From positions 1 to 5,916 of the forward strand of contig CALJEW010000350.1 in NCBI GenBank assembly GCA_938074585.1: 5,916 bases of DNA, read 5' to 3'. Positions 3,968 to 5,916 of the stretch are shown piece after piece. The position numbers were made by a program, and so were the translations under genes. Numbering within the stretch: the stretch's first letter is position 1; each line of letters begins with the position of its first letter. This stretch comes from an uncultured Rhodospirillales bacterium. Lineage in GTDB: Bacteria; Pseudomonadota; Alphaproteobacteria; Rhodospirillales; Casp-alpha2. Below the pieces are notes generated by a model. That model did not search any database. It saw nothing but the letters and a program-made list of their open reading frames with translations, and was not told where the DNA came from.

Positions 3968-5916
3968 ATGAATACAACAACACATAACTTTCGCATTGGT
4001 GTGGATATTGGTGGGACGTTTACCGACATCGTATTATTGAATGAAAATACGGGCTCATCTTATAACGGAAAAGTTTTAACCACACCCGATGATCCCTCGC
4101 GGGCGGTTTTGGAAGGTGTCGCCGCGATGCTAACCGATCACGGTGTAAATCCGGCCCAGTCCAGTATCATTCACGGAACAACCTTAGTTGCGAATGCCCT
4201 AATTGAGCGTAAAGGCGTTGAGACGGCGCTCATCACAACACTTGGATTTAGGGACGTTTTGGAAATTGGTCGTGAGTGGCGATATGATCTTTTTGATCTC
4301 GAAATTCAAATGCCACAGCCCCTTGTTCCCAGACATCGGTGCTTTGAAGTCACTGAACGTGTCGGCCCACATGGGAATGTTCTGACAGAAATGGTTGACG
4401 ACGAAGTGATCGCTTTAGCCAAACAGCTGGCAGATAGCGATGTAAAGGCGGTGGCAGTGGTCTACCTGCATGCGTTTAAAAATTCATCTCATGAACAGCG
4501 GACCAAAGAAATCATTAACCAGTACGCACCCAATTTGACGGTCTGTTTGTCGAGCGAAGTCAGTCCTGAGATCGGGGAATATGAACGAACATCGACAGCC
4601 GTTGCCAATGCCTATGTACAGCCCATTTTCAAAACATACGTTCAAGACTTAGCGACCGGGTTGAGAAATCTGGGTGTCAAAAAAGATCTTTTTTTGATGC
4701 TTTCTGATGGCGGAACCGTGCATGAAAAAGCTGCGGTCGAATACCCCATTCGCCTCGTTCAATCCGGCCCGGCAGGAGGGGCGCAAGCGGCGACCTTATA
4801 TGGGCGATTAAATGATGAGACTGAAATTTTATGTTTTGATATGGGCGGCACAACCGCTAAAGCCTGTTTGATTGAAGGTGGCCGCCCCAGCCGGACAACC
4901 AATTTTGAAGTTGCTCGTGTCTTTCGATTTGCAAAAGGCAGTGGCTTGCCCTTGCAGGTGCCCGTTGTCGATATGATTGAAATTGGAGCCGGTGGCGGCA
5001 GTATCGCCCACTTGGACACTATGGGTTTGATACAAGTTGGACCAGAAAGTGCGAGCTCCGACCCCGGCCCGGCCTGTTATGGTTTGGGCGGGACACAGCC
5101 AACCGTGACTGATGCTGATCTGGTATTGGGGTATTTGGATGCGGGTAATTTCCTTGGTGGTGATATGGCGCTCAGTAAATCTGCTGCGGAAGAAGCGATC
5201 AAGAATACGATTGCTGAGTTCCTTGGCATTACAGTTGTAGAGGCCGCATGGGCGATCCATGAAATTGTAACCGAGAATATGGCTCAAGCTTCCGTCATTC
5301 ATGCCTTGGAAAAAGGGCGCAAAGTCGAAAATTTCAGTGTCGTTCCCATTGGTGGGGCTGGCCCTGTCCATGCATGCAGCTTGGCTGCAAAGATGGGTAT
5401 TAACCGAATGATCAGCCCGCCAAGCGCGGGAGTGGCTTCTGCTATTGGTATGCTGGCATCACCCTCAGCCTTTGAATTTGTGCAAGCAGATATTCAGCAA
5501 CTGGAGGATCTTGATTTTTCATCTGCTCAGATAACTTTTGAAACTCTGGCTGATCGGGGTAGAGAATTGCTTGAAATGTCCGGGCTAAAGAAGAGTGATA
5601 TGACATTTGAGAACAGCGCCCTGATGCGATACATCGGCCAAGGTTATGAAGTAGAAGTTCCTCTTCATCTTTCGACAATCCAAAATGAAGACCGAAGTGA
5701 TATGACAAAGCGCTTTGAAGCCGTTTACATGGAGCTGTTTGGACGAATAGAAATAATGCCTTTGGAGGTTATTTCATGGCGGGTTGTTGTCTCTGGTCCG
5801 ACACCTGAATTTTCTCTTGCCGCATCGGGAGGTAATAAGGACGGGAAAGAAGCGCTAAAAGGGAGTCGCCCTGTTTATTTTGGTGAAGATGGATACACAG
5901 ACACCGATGTTTATGA
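3968..5916 (+). CDS. hyuA: HyuA-type hydantoinase A/oxoprolinase subunit, 3' end missing
   Basis: Open without a stop from 3968 to the window edge: 649 full codons plus two bases. The family is usually about 680-720 residues, so only some tens are missing. The symbol is family-level only. It has the ASKHA (actin-like) ATPase fold: GVDIGGTFTD (11-20) is the first phosphate-binding loop; HGTTLVANALIERKG (69-83) is conserved in the N-terminal domain; FDMGGTTAK (290-298) is the second phosphate loop; EIGAGGGSIA (338-347), DPGPACYG (365-372), PTVTDADL (378-385) and GGAGPVHA (462-469) are the hydantoinase A core. A C-terminal HyuA domain begins near residue 500. The protein uses ATP to activate the amide oxygen or carboxylate of the substrate and works as a complex with HyuB, encoded just upstream. 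The ATG at 3962 would add two residues but has poor ribosome-site spacing. No frameshift or missing motif is visible. Confidence 0.94.
   Translation, partial: MNTTTHNFRIGVDIGGTFTDIVLLNENTGSSYNGKVLTTPDDPSRAVLEGVAAMLTDHGVNPAQSSIIHGTTLVANALIERKGVETALITTLGFRDVLEIGREWRYDLFDLEIQMPQPLVPRHRCFEVTERVGPHGNVLTEMVDDEVIALAKQLADSDVKAVAVVYLHAFKNSSHEQRTKEIINQYAPNLTVCLSSEVSPEIGEYERTSTAVANAYVQPIFKTYVQDLATGLRNLGVKKDLFLMLSDGGTVHEKAAVEYPIRLVQSGPAGGAQAATLYGRLNDETEILCFDMGGTTAKACLIEGGRPSRTTNFEVARVFRFAKGSGLPLQVPVVDMIEIGAGGGSIAHLDTMGLIQVGPESASSDPGPACYGLGGTQPTVTDADLVLGYLDAGNFLGGDMALSKSAAEEAIKNTIAEFLGITVVEAAWAIHEIVTENMAQASVIHALEKGRKVENFSVVPIGGAGPVHACSLAAKMGINRMISPPSAGVASAIGMLASPSAFEFVQADIQQLEDLDFSSAQITFETLADRGRELLEMSGLKKSDMTFENSALMRYIGQGYEVEVPLHLSTIQNEDRSDMTKRFEAVYMELFGRIEIMPLEVISWRVVVSGPTPEFSLAASGGNKDGKEALKGSRPVYFGEDGYTDTDVY

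Noticed and set aside
4829..5371. 180-codon minus-strand ORF.
   Set aside because: It lies entirely opposite the well-conserved hyuA core (DPGPACYG, GGAGPVHA) and its translation has no recognisable features; it is a shadow of that gene.
2308..5916. Acetone or acetophenone carboxylase assignment for the Hyu pair.
   Set aside because: No small gamma subunit is visible, and a 549-residue HyuB is, by my recollection, clearly shorter than the acetone carboxylase alpha subunit. The family match alone cannot separate carboxylases from ring-opening hydrolases; the unseen right side could still change this.
1..5916. Defence system, prophage, insertion sequence, CRISPR array or RNA gene.
   Set aside because: No transposase, integrase, spaced repeats, tRNA-like or rRNA-like sequence was seen; the genes are ordinary metabolic and regulatory families.

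Overview
The window holds a transcription regulator and the start of the operon it probably controls. Moderate GC content, short intergenic gaps, Shine-Dalgarno sites and the protein families suggest a Gram-negative bacterium, most likely a proteobacterium (an alphaproteobacterium is my guess from protein character). The sequence alone does not settle the genus. I see no mobile element, CRISPR array, tRNA or rRNA.

Layout. Bases 1-217 carry no gene I can support, but they hold a cluster of CATGA motifs and two inverted repeats. A LysR-type regulator lies on the minus strand (218-1153). A 198-base divergent intergenic region follows, with a LysR-type operator and a promoter. Three genes then run rightward at close spacing: a fold-type IV (branched-chain-like) PLP aminotransferase (1352-2302), a HyuB-type hydantoinase/oxoprolinase subunit (2308-3957) and a HyuA-type ATP-binding subunit (from 3968, cut by the right edge).

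How they may work together. HyuA/HyuB pairs use ATP to open cyclic amides (5-oxoproline, N-methylhydantoin, lactams) or, in some branches, to carboxylate ketones. An aminotransferase co-transcribed with such a pair suggests a catabolic route in which a cyclic or blocked amino compound is opened and the freed amine is moved to a keto acid. The regulator resembles the LysR/opine group, whose known effectors are amino acids or amino-acid conjugates. The substrate cannot be read from the sequence.

The most interesting signal is regulatory. The operator upstream of the aminotransferase recurs, reverse-complemented, at the left edge beyond the regulator's 3' end. Both copies have a T-N11-A site, then a CATCATG box centred exactly 36 bases further on, with a -35-like hexamer at the same offset. 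This suggests that a leftward operon just outside the window belongs to the same regulon.
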